Positions 41,040-51,639 are shown, counted from the first letter of the stretch. The stretch: DNA of 64,000 nucleotides from Odontocerum albicorne (GCA_949825065.1 OX463856.1:18596632-18660631), one strand, 5' to 3'. Notes: generated by a model from the letters alone, not told the origin. Numbers and translations are program-made.

Positions 41040-42545
41040 TCACAGCCCCCGAACTAGAAGTCAGTGATCTTACCCACAACACCAAGTAACAGTGATATAA
41101 ATCTTTTGTCCAAAATCCTGATGATAAAGAAACAGGTTTTAATGTTCCACACAGAGAAATTCAGAGTATATAATTTAAATAGACTATCACTAAACATGGT
41201 GTGTACCAACATATAAACAGAAAACAAACATAATTAGATTTTAATTGCTTTTTTGTTGCAAACTCTTAGACTATAGATAATTTTAATTGCCTTAGACCAC
41301 TATTAATATGATATCGGTATTATCTGTTATGATATTTAAATATTAGCTGGCCGGGCCTTTTGACAAGGCAAAAAATCTTTAATTATTCTTGCTAGGGGTT
41401 TTGAGTATCGTTATTCAATGGCTAATTTGTTTGTAATTTCTACTAAACCCTACCATTATTGTGTTTGGAGATTCAATCTGTGACTAATTAAAATCTTACG
41501 GAGACGATGTGTTAGTATGTTATCGATAATTTAACTATTATATTATAATATCATTTTTATTAATCTCATTTTCAAAATATCAATCAGCTTTCCTTAAATA
41601 CACAATATATTTTAAATGTATTGTATATAAAGAAATATTTTTTTTATTTAATAAAGTAATCTATAAAACAGACATTTACCAAAGGCTGTACCTATATATA
41701 AATTTATATCTTAAGAACTTATCTAATTTACATATTATAACTATTGTATTAACTAAGTTAATTTTAATTTCCTATGCGTAATTTCTATTTTTAATAATCT
41801 TAATATTTAATTCCTTAAGGATATCTGCGAGTGTAAATTATTAATTCTTTAATCACAGAATAATGAAGTTCTGAAGTGTTTTATTTAGTTTTCTATCATT
41901 AGGGTTGTATTGGATGACCAATATTTTTCTTTCCACCTTATGTAATTTTTCAGTTTCGTGCAATTTTAACAGTATGTATTTTAATATCGAACTATGTTAA
42001 ATTAAATAATGTTAAATTTATTAAGGAGTGCTTGAAGATTCAACAATGCATTGCTATTATGAAAATCAACTTCGAAAAATTATCTTAATTTTTTTTTGAG
42101 AAAATCACAAGTTAAGTTCATTTCGACCTCAGCGGTTTTGTTAACAAACAAAATAGCAGCTATTGAACCATTGAAAATTCACAAGTACTTCATTACCAGC
42201 CAGTGAAACCTCTCAGAGTGACAGGGTGGTGTGGAATTTTGCCAAAAGGGTTGATTGTCTACATAGTTACCAATGAAATACTTATATTTCAAGACAATAC
42301 TTCCAAACAATTTATTTCAGTTGAATCAAACATAAAGCGTCCTGTTGAGATTTTTTTCTTTCAGAATTTTGCAATATACTTGGCAACAATATTGAAATGT
42401 TATACGTAGTAGGTGATTCATTCACTACAAAACATCAATATTCCAATATTTAAAAAGAAAAACAACTTAAAACAGTTGCACTTAAACCAAATAAAAAAAT
42501 ACTATTAAAATAAAACAAAAAAATTTAAAAAAATTATTTTAAAAC
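41040..42545. other. No gene recognised
   Basis: About 1.5 kb of strongly AT-rich DNA. The 68-codon frame at 42203-42409 (MKPLRVTGWCGILPKGLIVY...) has no recognised family. This is the largest stretch without an assigned repeat in the central part. Confidence 0.4.
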
Positions 42546-42549
42546 ATCC

Positions 42550-42740
42550 GGCCTCCGTGGTCTAGTGACGACCTAAAACACCTTCTGAACAGGGTGTTCG
42601 ATTTCCGTTGTAACCTATTTATTTTCAAATATGGTACCCGTCTGATTTACTCTTAAGGCCTCTTTAATATATTTCTGATTGGTTGTAAGAGATGAGATAC
42701 ATGGCAATATTAAGGCAGGTTGTATTGTACACAACGATAC
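42550..42740 (+). mobile_element. SINE-B copy, full layout
   Basis: GGCCTCCGTGGTCTAGTGAC (box A), GGGTGTTCGATTTCCGTTGT (box B), CCGTCTGATTTACTCTTAAG, GCCTCTTTAATATATTTCTG, ATTGGTTGTAAGAGATGAGA and GTACACAACGA. Confidence 0.75.
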
Positions 42741-42965
42741 TTTTTTATATTTCCTGATATTTTCGATATTGTGATAATTTTTCGATGTTGTGGGGTATTT
42801 TCAAACATATTCGCTATTTTTGGATATGCTAGATTTACAATATTTTTAATCCTTTCCATAATTTTCCGATTTTTAAAAGTATATTTGATACTTGCCAATG
42901 GCGAGGTAAGTCTATCTTGTATCAAATTTATAATGCTTGTTATTGTAGTGCACATTCGCTATATA

Positions 42966-43520
42966 CGACGTGTGATAAAAAAAAACAAGAATTTTAATTT
43001 TTATCAAAAAAGTATTGATTTAATCACTTATATTAATATTATCCCCTTCAAAGCGATCTCCACAGGTAAATTACACTTTTGCCAAGGTTTTTTTCCAGTC
43101 CATAAAACATTTGCATATTTGGGAACAGGATAAAGTCACAGAGGGTCATATCTGGTGAATACGGTGGCTGTGGCATCACGGCGGTGTTGGTTTTGGCCAA
43201 ACATTCACGAATCAGTAGTTAAGTGTAAGCCGGTTGATTATCGTGGTGCAAAATTCAGGATTTCTTTGTCCACAATTCGGATCGTTTTCTTCGCAAATAG
43301 TGTAAAACCCAAAAAAATTTCAATTAAAAAATCTAAAACGTGACAAAATGCATTGAAAATACTTATCTTTCAAACACATAGTGGCCATCCAATTTGGCTG
43401 AAAATCGAAATTTACATCACAGACATTGTCGCCAATGGAAGAAAAAGACGCGGGCTCAATCAAAAACAAGCAGCCTGCGAAATAAAAAAATCTTGTTCTT
43501 TTTTTTATCACACCACGTGT
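42966..43520 (-). mobile_element. Mariner element with C-terminal transposase remnant
   Basis: The ends GTGTGATAAAAAAAAACAAG (left) and GTGTGATAAAAAAAAGAACA (complement of the right) are terminal inverted repeats, flanked by TA on each side. On the minus strand ILHHDNQPAYT, LLIRECLAKTNTAVMPQPPY, SPDMTLCDFILFP and a shifted DWKKTL/GDRFEG form the mariner catalytic region. The second and third Asp (HHDN and LCDF) are 34 residues apart counting the internal stop, the DD34D spacing of mariner. The N-terminal two thirds are missing. Confidence 0.85.
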
Positions 43521-43694
43521 TAATGTGATTTATTAATATCAATAGTAAAAATACAATTTATATAGTACCGTTTAGAGGGCAGACTCTCCTCAGTGGCTCT
43601 CTTACTCCGGATTCGAGCATACCATTATTGACAGATCAAAAATATTGAAAAACAAACAAATTGAGGGGAAGGATAGGAAGATGGCGGCTGCGGC

Positions 43695-43775
43695 CATTAA
43701 ATTAGGAACTTACTAAACATACAGCACGCGAAATTAAAAAAATATCGTTATTTTTTTATCAACCCTCGTACAGTA
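43695..43775. mobile_element. Solo mariner end
   Basis: CAGCACGCGAAATTAAAAAA, TATCGTTATTTTTTTATCAA resembles the right end of the mariner at 43450-43520 (GCGAAATAAAAAAATCTTGT, TCTTTTTTTTATCAC). The outer text is CCCTCGTACAGTA. No second end is nearby. Confidence 0.5.
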
Positions 43776-43796
43776 TACCTAATGGTTGTTTCGTCA

Positions 43797-43950
43797 TGTG
43801 GCCATCTTTTCTAACCAATAAAAAAATGGATTGAAGGCTTAAGTAAAAACCACGCTGAAACCTTTTAAAAACTGGGAAACAACGGCAATCGAGTTGGCTA
43901 CTGTTGGGTTGAGACACAGACTTCCTATCGACTAGCTAGACCATGGATAA
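43797..43950 (-). mobile_element. SINE-B copy, minus strand, decayed
   Basis: On the plus strand GTGGCCATCTTTTCTAACCA, GGCTTAAGTAAAAACCACGC, CGGCAATCGAGTTGGC and CTAGCTAGACCATGG are the complement of SINE-B tail, body, box B and head. Confidence 0.5.
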
Positions 43951-43954
43951 TGTC

Positions 43955-44485
43955 TTGGTGGAAAATAACGTATATTTTTATTAATTTCAATTAATCGTTC
44001 AAGATAATATGACTATCAAAAGTGTTGACATAAGGGCCACCAAATCTTGAATCTTCGCTTTTTGATTTCTAAACAACATCGTAGCTATTGATACCGGTTG
44101 TTCGTTTAGTCTTGTAACTATTTACGCCGACATTTCCTCTTCAAGCAGACCCTGTTAATTGGTCGTGTCAGAAATATAATACGATACCCAGAGCATCCGT
44201 TGTGTCTGGTTACAGTAAAATTAGTATACCTACCAAGTAAGTTACTCTTAAGTTTACTAGACACGATACAATATTTATATCAATTTATTTTGTTTTTCGT
44301 AAGATAACATTGGATGCTGTAAACATTCGACAAACACGATATAATTATGACAATCTCCGTGAGTCAGTTAGTAAAATGCACGGCTTTCAGCACGGGTCTT
44401 ACGAGTTGGTTCCCATTTTTTTAATGAGGGATTTAAGGAAGTTTTCATATAAAGCCTATTTTATATATTTGTATTATATTTTCGT
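43955..44485. other. No gene recognised
   Basis: AT-rich; a 64-codon frame at 44310-44504 has no family. Confidence 0.35.
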
Positions 44486-44489
44486 TGAA

Positions 44490-44632
44490 CACAATACAAC
44501 CTGATAGGCTTATTGCCATTTGGCAAGCTCTTCCAACTAAGCAGAAAGTTTAAACAAGCGTTAAGTGAAAACCATACCGAATGAAATTTTATACACATGA
44601 TAACAGCTTTACCAATTAAGGTACAGTATCTT
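44490..44632 (-). mobile_element. SINE-B copy, minus strand
   Basis: ACAATACAACCTGATAGGCT, TATTGCCATTTGGCAAGCTC, GCGTTAAGTGAAAACC and TTTACCAATTAAGGTACAGT are the complement of the SINE-B tail, body and damaged head. Confidence 0.6.
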
Positions 44633-44762
44633 ATCTTTATTCCTTTATTTCTCTCTATTTTCTTCCATAAAAACTCTAGACCGCTTTCTTATTTACTCTT
44701 ATATTTATATTAAAAAATATATTTTACCATAATCACCCTAAACGTTTCATCAATAAAACAGG

Positions 44763-45285
44763 GGTGCACTATACACGAGTATTACAATAGCGAGATTCAC
44801 AGTATATCACTATCAAGAAACTCAGCGTGACCTAACACCTTCACTATACACTGGTATGATAATAGTGAGATGTATAGTATATTACCCATAAAAAATCGGC
44901 ATCACCTAACACCTATACTATACATTGATATTACAACAGTGAAAGTCGCAGTATATTTCCTACAAGAAACTCGGCCTGACTTAATACCTTCACTATACAC
45001 TGGTATGACAATGGCGAGATTCGCAGTATATCATCACCCATAAGAAACTCGGCATGAGCCGTGCTATGACATACATTGATATTACAATAGTGAAATTCAC
45101 AGTATATCTCCCACAATACACTCGGCTAACAACTTCACTATACACTGGTATGACAATGGTGAGATTCGCAGTATATCATCACCCATAAGCAACTCGGCAT
45201 GAGCCGTGCTATGATATACATTGATATTACAATAGTGAAATTCACAGTATATCTCCCACAATAAACTTGGTTAACAACTTCACTA
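44763..45285. repeat. Satellite-like array, 145-bp dimers of about 72-bp monomers
   Basis: Alternating monomers begin CACTATACACTGGTATGAC and ACATACATTGATATTACAA, each followed by a TGARATTCRCAGTATATC block. The dimer starts at 44991, 45136 and 45281 are exactly 145 bases apart, and the last two dimers are almost identical, while the first ones are more divergent. The array is interrupted at 45285 by a retroelement and resumes at 45742. Confidence 0.85.
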
Positions 45286-45741
45286 ATTGTCAGTAGGGTC
45301 ACAGTGACTTACACTATGCTGGAAGGTGTAAGTCTATAAAATGCTGTGGAATGCCGAGTTGCATACTATCAGCAACACTTCTGGCTAGTTCGATTCGTTA
45401 GCGTCCCCGTCGCGAACCCTGGGCAATGTGGTCACACTATGTGGATCATAGCAGATAGCGGAAGGATGAAAGGCGAGTCTCTGGCGCCTAAAAACCAGAC
45501 CCCACCAGCTAAGGGAAGGAAACCCCTAACAGAAAACCAGGGCAGGGTCTCAGGCTTTAATGTGGCAGCCCCAGCAGGGACCTAGGATACGATGGGTTAA
45601 TCGTCTGTCTATCTGAAACCACACGATTATGAAACCAAAAGCAAAAGAAGCCGGAATGACCTCGAAAAGGAGGGAATGGCGACGACTGCTGGAGGAGGCC
45701 GGGGCCCACAATGGGATGTAATGCCATTGATTGATTGATTG
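45286..45741 (+). mobile_element. LINE 3' end or SINE inserted in the satellite, 13-bp target duplication
   Basis: AACAACTTCACTA ends the satellite at 45273-45285 and is repeated at 45742-45754, where the satellite continues in register. The 456-base insert ends in (ATTG)4. Its last frame reads TSKRREWRRLLEEAGAHNGM and stop, like a LINE ORF C-terminus. Upstream sequence is GC-richer than the surroundings and holds AGTTCGATTCGTT, weakly box B-like. The 79-codon frame at 45346-45585 has no recognised domain. LINE versus SINE cannot be decided. Confidence 0.8.
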
Positions 45742-45800
45742 AACAACTTCACTATACACTGGTATGACAATGGCGAGGTTCGTAGTATATCACCCACAAT
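45742..45800. repeat. Continuation of the 145-bp satellite
   Basis: AACAACTTCACTATACACTG, GTATGACAATGGCGAGGTTC and GTAGTATATCACCCACAATA continue the array after the insertion, then it ends. Confidence 0.8.
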
Positions 45801-45804
45801 ATGC

Positions 45805-45960
45805 CTATTTTGCTCCCATGACATACTCGTACAATGAGATACCCAATTCAATAAAGTTAAAAGGTGCAATAAATACAGACAATGTATCGGAGCTTGGTTG
45901 TTGTCGCAACAAGAGTTTGAGTACTTGAGCTTGGTGGAGGAGTCAATCGTAGTGAATATT
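45805..45960 (+). mobile_element. Left-end fragment of the long-inverted-repeat element
   Basis: TTTTGCTCCCATGACATACT, AATTCAATAAAGTTAAAAGG, AATGTATCGGAGCTTGGTTG and AGAGTTTGAGTACTTGAGCT match the left arm and start of the core at 19158-19320. It adjoins the satellite. Confidence 0.65.
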
Positions 45961-46150
45961 TGTGTAAAATCTAAAATGTAATGTATTTATGATAAATATG
46001 TGGGGATAACTCGCATGGTAAATACCTATTCGTAATTAGGTCTCACACCTTATCAAGTTTATAAGAATGTTTAACAGAGCCATTAAATAATAATCAACAA
46101 TAGATAAAAAAAAACATCAACCTATAAACATCTAGTATGCATCGAAAAGA

Positions 46151-46520
46151 TACGCATGGCCGCATGGTAACACACTAGACTTCCGTGTGTAAGGTCGTTG
46201 GTTCGAACGCCGCACTGTGCTATTTCCCTCGCATGACACAGGCATTTTTTCCATCTTGTATTCGGGGGTATATGGATACCTATGATTTCGGTCAAATTTA
46301 TTATTTAAAAAAAAAGGGGGGGGGGCATGCCAGTATGCTCCAATCGTCTCTCTTAGGTTTGCCACTTGGATCCAATATAGCGGTGTGGCCGGTGAGTTTG
46401 CTGGTGTGCAACGGATCACTTAATTAAAAAGAAACAAAAAACTCCACGGCACCGTTTCGTTTTCCAACTGAATTGAGGTTGTAGGGGTGTGGCCCAGGTT
46501 AAGGCCCAGCAGCGACAACA
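46151..46520 (+). mobile_element. SINE-A composite, full layout
   Basis: TACGCATGGCCGCATGGTAA (box A), GGTCGTTGGTTCGAACGCCG (intact box B), CTTGTATTCGGGGGTATATG, TTTCGGTCAAATTTATTATT, an A-run followed by ten G at 46314-46324, then CATGCCAGTATGCTCCAATC, GATCCAATATAGCGGTGTGG, GGTGTGCAACGGATCACTTA, CGGCACCGTTTCGTTTTCC and GGCCCAGCAGCGACAACA. This is the best composite copy. Confidence 0.8.
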
Positions 46521-46547
46521 AGCATGCATTAGTATTATTACTAGATA

Positions 46548-46644
46548 AACTTTTTTACCGAACTGACACCTTTTTTTATTTTACGAATCGAACCCGAAAC
46601 CTATGGGGCGGTAAAGCATCTATCAAATTAATCGCGGAGATTTT
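46548..46644 (-). mobile_element. SINE-B head, minus strand
   Basis: TACGAATCGAACCCGAAACC (box B complement) and ATTAATCGCGGAGATTTTTG (head complement). The 3' half is missing. Confidence 0.5.
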
Positions 46645-46954
46645 TGAATCTGTATAACAGCTTTTAATTGATTGTCTAAAAAATTCAATGATTTTAGAAA
46701 GTGTTTCCACAAGAATATTAAACATGGCACATCACTTATAATTATTGAATCGTGTCTAAAGGCCATTATACTTAGTAATATCAATTTGGTTTACCATCAA
46801 GATATGACTGTTAGAGGTAACAATATCTGATATGTTCTAGTTAGCGCAACAACCTTTATAGTTAAGGCTACACAAGTTCAGATGAGTAGACGTTAATTTG
46901 AATGCTACTAAAATTTGTTAATAGCTTTTCATCGGTTTTTAATACAAAATAATA

Positions 46955-47425
46955 CTTAAATAGGTATACATGAAAAATATGAGTATTTTAACTTAATAAA
47001 TGGTGTAGAAATGCGTGCATAGAGAAGAATACATGAACACACAATGTATGAAATGATGGAATACGGAATAAAGGGATAAGGGGTGAATATGAACTTAAGG
47101 CTGATATGTTAAGTAAGATGAAGAAGAGCACGTCAATATGATTTGACCATGTGGAATGAATGAATGAAGAAATACTAACAAAACAGATATATAGTGCAAA
47201 TGTGAGTGGAAGGTGTGTGAGATGAAGATCAATGGGAGTATGGATGGATTAAGCTAATGTTATTCTGAAAAAAGTCAACGTAGAAAATAAGAGAAATCGT
47301 GGAAGTGGTATGAGAAGGTGTATGGATGCAGAAGAGGCTAAGAATGTGTGTTGCGATAGGTACGTGTGGCGCTCTGTTCTTTAATCCGAAAGGGAAATAG
47401 CGTGATGGTATATATGTATGAATAT
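46955..47425 (+). mobile_element. LINE-B 3' end
   Basis: AATGGTGTAGAAATGCGTGC (NGVEMRA), CACACAATGTATGAAATGAT, GAAATACTAACAAAACAGAT (EILTKQI), GTGAGTGGAAGGTGTGTGAG (VSGRC), GTATGAGAAGGTGTATGGAT, GAGGCTAAGAATGTGTGTTG and GGGAAATAGCGTGATGGTAT. It has many frameshifts but the family order is complete. Confidence 0.7.
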
Positions 47426-47439
47426 AATAAATAAAAAAA

Positions 47440-47550
47440 CTATTTTAAGACGATTTAAAGCTTTCACAAATTAAGCTTAAAAAATCGACATCGATCCATG
47501 TAAACGTTCTTCGAAGAAAGAAGAAACGCAACACTAATTTAATGCGGCAA
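47440..47550 (+). repeat. Repeat family X fragment
   Basis: GACGATTTAAAGCTTTCACA, CGTTCTTCGAAGAAAGAAGA and AACGCAACACTAATTTAATG match 21390-21500. Confidence 0.5.
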
Positions 47551-47589
47551 AGAAACGAGATTTGCAAATCTGTCATTTAAAATCGGATC

Positions 47590-48190
47590 GTGGTTGTTAT
47601 CGATCGATCGATCGGAGCGTGGTTGTTATTGCGACAGGATTTTGAGTACTTGGGCTTTCGGGATGAATGACGAGTAGAAAGGATTTATGTGAGCTCGTGA
47701 GTGTGGGTCTGTCTCTTCTTGTTATTTTAATTTTGGATGTTTTTGTATTTGTGTTTCTGTGTGTTTTTCTTTTTTTCTTCTTTTTTTTTTTGTTTTGAAT
47801 TTGTTCTGATTTTTATTCTTATGATTGTGTGCGGTATATTGTGGGATGAATATTTTTGGTCTTTCTGGAGTGATAATGTGTGAGGAGTTGAGTTTCGCAA
47901 GATGTTTCCAGTTGTAGTTGAGTGTCACTGTTTGTCAGGTTGATGAGAGCGTGCAACGGGGTTTTTTTGTGTTATCAAAAATCGGAAAGAAGTATCGATT
48001 TATTTTTTCATGCTAAATATCCTCAGTGAGATACAGGCAAAAGCCTAGTTTACTGGGGATACGACAAATGAAAGGCAACAAACCCAGATCCATTAAAATT
48101 ATACGTCCAAATCAAATTACCTGTTGTTTTTTCTCAAATTGTGTATATTTCTTGTCATGTGTAATAATAAATAAATAAAAATAAAAAACA
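47590..48190 (+). mobile_element. Core of the long-inverted-repeat element without its outer arms
   Basis: About 90 percent alike by eye to 19250-19800: GATCGGAGCGTGGTTGTTAT, TGCGACAGGATTTTGAGTAC, GTGTGCGGTATATTGTGGG, CGCAAGATGTTTCCAGTTGT, GAGCGTGCAACGGGG, GAAAGGCAACAAACCCAGAT and an AATAATAAATAAATAAAAAT tail. The left end has a GATCGATCGATC run. The inverted right end is absent. The A-rich tail could mean copying through RNA. Confidence 0.75.
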
Positions 48191-48199
48191 ATCAAAAAC

Positions 48200-49475
48200 A
48201 TATGATGCATAATATAATCACCCAGAACACACTCGCAGCCGGGATCACTCAGGAAAAAGGAACTGCTCAAAAAGGCTGTTCTTCAGACGGTGACACAAGT
48301 TAAAATAATAATAGTGATGATACATTTAAGGTCCGTCGTCCCAGGAGAAGGAAAATGTCTCTTAGTGCAGTGAAAATACTCACAAAACTGCTAAAGACCT
48401 AATGATTAAAAAGCCCGACAAGTTGCCAGTATTTTCGCAGAAAACTTCAAATATAGTAAAACTATATTTAGACGTCACTAGAATGGAGTAGCTAAAAGGT
48501 CTATAGATGTACCGAAGTAAGATTGAATGGAGATCCCTTTGGAAATAATTGACTCGATTATCATCGCAAAATGTGATCTCCGGATTGACCCAGAAGGCCG
48601 AAAAATTACAATATAGCAAAGGGACGAGAAAGAAGTTAAACAGTTTACCATTCAAGTCCCCACTGCCAGAGAGAAATTGGGTAGACCGATGTCTGGGATA
48701 CAGCCACGGGAAGCCGAGGCGCACCCTGATTAAGGAAAAAAATAAATGTTGTCTTTCCACGGGTGACGACGACCATCGTTGTTGCTAAGTTGATAACTTG
48801 GCCTTTAGACAGGTATTAAGAATAATTTTTACTGTATTAAATGATCGTTTTAAAGGGATATATTGCTGGATAGATGTATCTAGTCCTTATTTACTTCAAT
48901 TATATCCTAATCTAACGCCCATAGGCGAAATTGTTGTGTTAATTTTTGTGTAATAGGCATTTTAGTGTCAATAAACAACAAACAGGTTTTTAATTTATCA
49001 ATGGTACATCTTATAACAATATTTAAAAAATATTTTTTCGGTGAATGCTTCATTTATAACAAACGATATATATTCCAAAAAAGAACATTTTAATAATTAT
49101 CATACCATAGCTAAAGAAAACGATTCATCCACAATAGAAAAACTTAAAAAACACATGAGTGTGCAAGTGCATATCTTAAAATGATCACAAAAATACGAAC
49201 ATTAAACAATATAAACAAAGTTATTATACGATACTTGTGCTGTTCCGTCCCAAGGCGGCCAGCCCGCAGTGTATCACACCGGGCGTTATTCTTGACGTTC
49301 ATGTGGCAATCAAAAAGTATAGTTGCATACAAATAAAAATAATAAATTAACACATTTGTAATTAAAACGCAATCAAAAGTGAATGTCAATCAAATGTTAC
49401 ATGACGCTAAAGTATTAAAAAAATTAGAAGCGAGAAAAAAAAATAACAAGGCGAGAAAAAAGTTTAAAGCTGTGA
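48200..49475. other. Unassigned region with two open frames, no gene called
   Basis: Short frames are seen: SDDTFKVRRPRRRKMSLSAV near 48320 and the plus-strand 79-codon frame at 48549 (SPLPERNWVDRCLGYSHGKP). The second weakly recalls the DNA-binding part of pogo/Tigger-type transposases, but stops and the poor fit prevent a call. The 126-codon frame on the other strand overlaps it and looks like a shadow. Confidence 0.3.
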
Positions 49476-49479
49476 TAAT

Positions 49480-49995
49480 TTTTATTTATTTATCTATTTA
49501 TTAACACTTAATTGCTAAAAAAATCTAGCGAGATTATTACTAGGCGACAATCTCTTTCAACCAACCAGACAAAAGTAAATAAAGCAAGTTACATGGTCGC
49601 AAAACATATTCAAATTATTATTCATCTTTATGAGATTTATGATACATGGTAAAGGCATTATTGAGATATCATTAATTACAGGAATAGGAAGGGATGGTGG
49701 AGAGGGAAGAAAAATCAGTAATGAACACGTCATATTATTGACTAGAAATTAAGAGTTTTTTCAGTCTCTTCTTACAACATACCAAGGACGGAGCGAGTCT
49801 AACATTGGTTTTTAACTGGTTCCAGAGTTTCACTGCATGGACAGTAAAGGACGATGTAAAAAAAGAAGATCGGTGAACTGAGAAAGCCAACAATCTCAGT
49901 TTGAGCGTAGCGCAAGTCCATAATCGGAAAGACGCTGAAAATTTTCGACGAGATAAGAGGGGGTGGCGGGACAGTTGAGGATATTATAACAATTT
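49480..49995 (-). mobile_element. LINE-F 3' end
   Basis: The minus strand reads LWTCATLKLRLLAFSVHRSS, FFTSSFTVHAVKLWNQLKTN, VRLAPSLVCCKKRLKKLLIS. It is the same element as 24185-24700, with a slightly longer coding part and an A/T-rich tail at 49480. The 3' untranslated region is about 230 bases. Confidence 0.8.
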
Positions 49996-50423
49996 ACCAA
50001 GCGTCAACTTTAACAAGTACGATTGTATATTAACGGGCGTTCATTGAATTTCACAGATAATCTACAAATCGCTATAAACTTTTGAAAAATATTTTTATAT
50101 TACGAAGATATGTTAATTTTTTTTTAGAGAATATCGAATAATTAGAATATTTTACTCTTGCTTTTATGAAGAAAACACACAGACATCCGTTCGCCAAACA
50201 CCGCATTCACTTTACAGTACTCTCCCCGCCTCAGAACACGTACGAATGTGTAACAACACATATATAAAATAATTGAAGTACAATCCAAATGATACAATTC
50301 GCTCATAAATATTCTATTGTCGGTAATTTATTTAGATTAGTTGTACGCCATCTGATTTATAGCGGGACGCCGCGGGCGACCGACTACGCTGGTGCTACGG
50401 ATGGTGGCTCGTGACGTGGTAGG

Positions 50424-50446
50424 CGACACGACACGACACGACACAG
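50424..50446. repeat. ACGAC-type microsatellite
   Basis: GCGACACGACACGACACGAC lies in a local GC-rich patch (50360-50460) that contrasts with the AT-rich surroundings. Confidence 0.7.
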
Positions 50447-50509
50447 GAGTCGGTTGACACACATTCTTAGGTTAACAACAGAGCCGTACCCGGTAGACGT
50501 ATTAGAAAA

Positions 50510-50700
50510 TGGTTTATAAGACATCCTTCCGACATATACTATATTGTATACACTCTGTGTCGGAATCGTTTCGAAAGGCAGGCAACTCCAGCAGAAGATT
50601 TCATATGACAATCGGAGATAACTGTCATGATTTGCAACATTTGACCGATTATTTAGTCGAATTTTGCAGCCAATATATTTGTGTGTAAAGTATTTAAATA
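50510..50700 (+). repeat. Diverged direct repeat flanking the MADF element, left copy
   Basis: CATCCTTCCG, TCGTTTCGAAAGGCAGGCAA and TAGTCGAATTTTGCAGCC have counterparts at 51395-51600 in the same orientation. Identity is modest. It may be an older repeat pair or two copies of an unknown element. Confidence 0.45.
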
Positions 50701-50777
50701 AACAATAAATCTTGTACATTTTTAGTAAGTACGAATAAATTTTTTGCATGATATACTAATTCATTCCCTAAAGCTTT

Positions 50778-51272
50778 GGTTTCCTAAGAAAGTAGTGTCG
50801 TTATATAGCCCACGTAACAAAACATTGTCTATGCAAACCATATGGCGTGGTTTCCTAGAGAGCGTTGATTGTGTCGTTATATAAGCTTTATATAATGTGA
50901 AGAGCAAATACTATAGAAAGCTCAGTTGAAACAAAATATGTGGAATAATATCGGTTGACGTTTTCAACTTACATTTGTGGGTTCTCATTTCTGCCGTCTG
51001 GCGGCGCGCCAGGCGGATGCGACGCAAACGTAATTTAATTTGGACCAGCGAAAATGACGAAATATTGATTGATTTTGTAAGAAATAATGAAGCTTTATAT
51101 AATGTGAAGAGCAAATACTATAGAAAAGCCCAGTTGAAACAAAATATTTGGAATAATATCGTTTGACATTTCCAACTGATAGTTGTGGGTTCTCATTTCT
51201 GCCGCCTGGAGGCGCGCCAGCATCACGTCATGTTACGTGCCCTATATAACGAACTAGCTTTCTTAGGAAACC
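50778..51272 (+). mobile_element. Small terminal-inverted-repeat DNA transposon carrying a MADF domain
   Basis: The left end GGTTTCCTAAGAAAGTAGTG, TCGTTATATAGCCCACGTAAC pairs with the right end, whose complement is GGTTTCCTAAGAAAGCTAGT, TCGTTATATAGGGCACGTAAC, giving terminal repeats of about 42 bases. A third copy of the end lies inside at 50849-50885. Inside, about 128 bases are directly repeated (50884-51011 and 51091-51219). No clear target duplication is seen. PIF/Harbinger-type transposons carry MADF/Myb-like accessory genes, so that superfamily is an inference. Confidence 0.8.
51017..51166 (+). pseudogene. MADF DNA-binding domain fragment
   Basis: MRRKRNLIWTSENDEILIDF followed by VRNNEALYNVKSKYYRKAQL and KQNIWNNIV fits the MADF pattern: LIxxVRxxxxLYxxxxxxYxxxxxxxxxWxxI. 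It is about 50 residues, and a full MADF domain is about 80-85. The C-terminal part is cut by a stop after NNIV, or by a splice junction. The preceding repeat copy encodes a broken second version (ALYNVKSKYYR then a shift). It would have bound the transposon ends or acted as an accessory factor; it is probably inactive. Confidence 0.75.
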
Positions 51273-51394
51273 GTAGATTTACACATTTTCCCAAAGAATC
51301 GTCAATTAAAAAATATACTATCAAATGCTTAAGCTTTTTCTATGTAAGTTGAGTGTCGAGTCAATTCATTCAAAGCCTCAAAAATAAATATTAG

Positions 51395-51600
51395 AAAAAA
51401 ATATATAAGGCATCCTTCCGGTGGCTATTCTGTGTCACATTTATTTCTAAAGGCTGGCAATTTTGGCCGGGGAGCCCATAGGTCGATCTGAGGCTATAAA
51501 AAAACGACATATAGCCACGATTGTTGAGTCGAATTTTGCTATCGATCGTCTTCGAATATGTTTTGTACAGAGTTTGAAAATGTGATTTAAACAAACCATG
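51395..51600 (+). repeat. Diverged direct repeat flanking the MADF element, right copy
   Basis: GGCATCCTTCCGGTGGCTAT, TTTCTAAAGGCTGGCAATTT and GAGTCGAATTTTGCTATCG match 50510-50700. Confidence 0.45.
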
Positions 51601-51639
51601 TTTTTTTTTAAAGTTTTGTTATGTACGATTTTCATTCTT

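Noticed and set aside
48380..48788. Overlapping 126-codon (minus) and 79-codon (plus) frames, the latter faintly like a pogo-type DNA-binding domain
   Set aside because: The match rests on a few residues, stops flank it, and the opposite-strand frame overlaps it. Not enough for a call.
50384..50749. 121-codon minus-strand frame
   Set aside because: It spans a microsatellite and a diverged repeat that recurs at 51395-51600. No domain is recognised.
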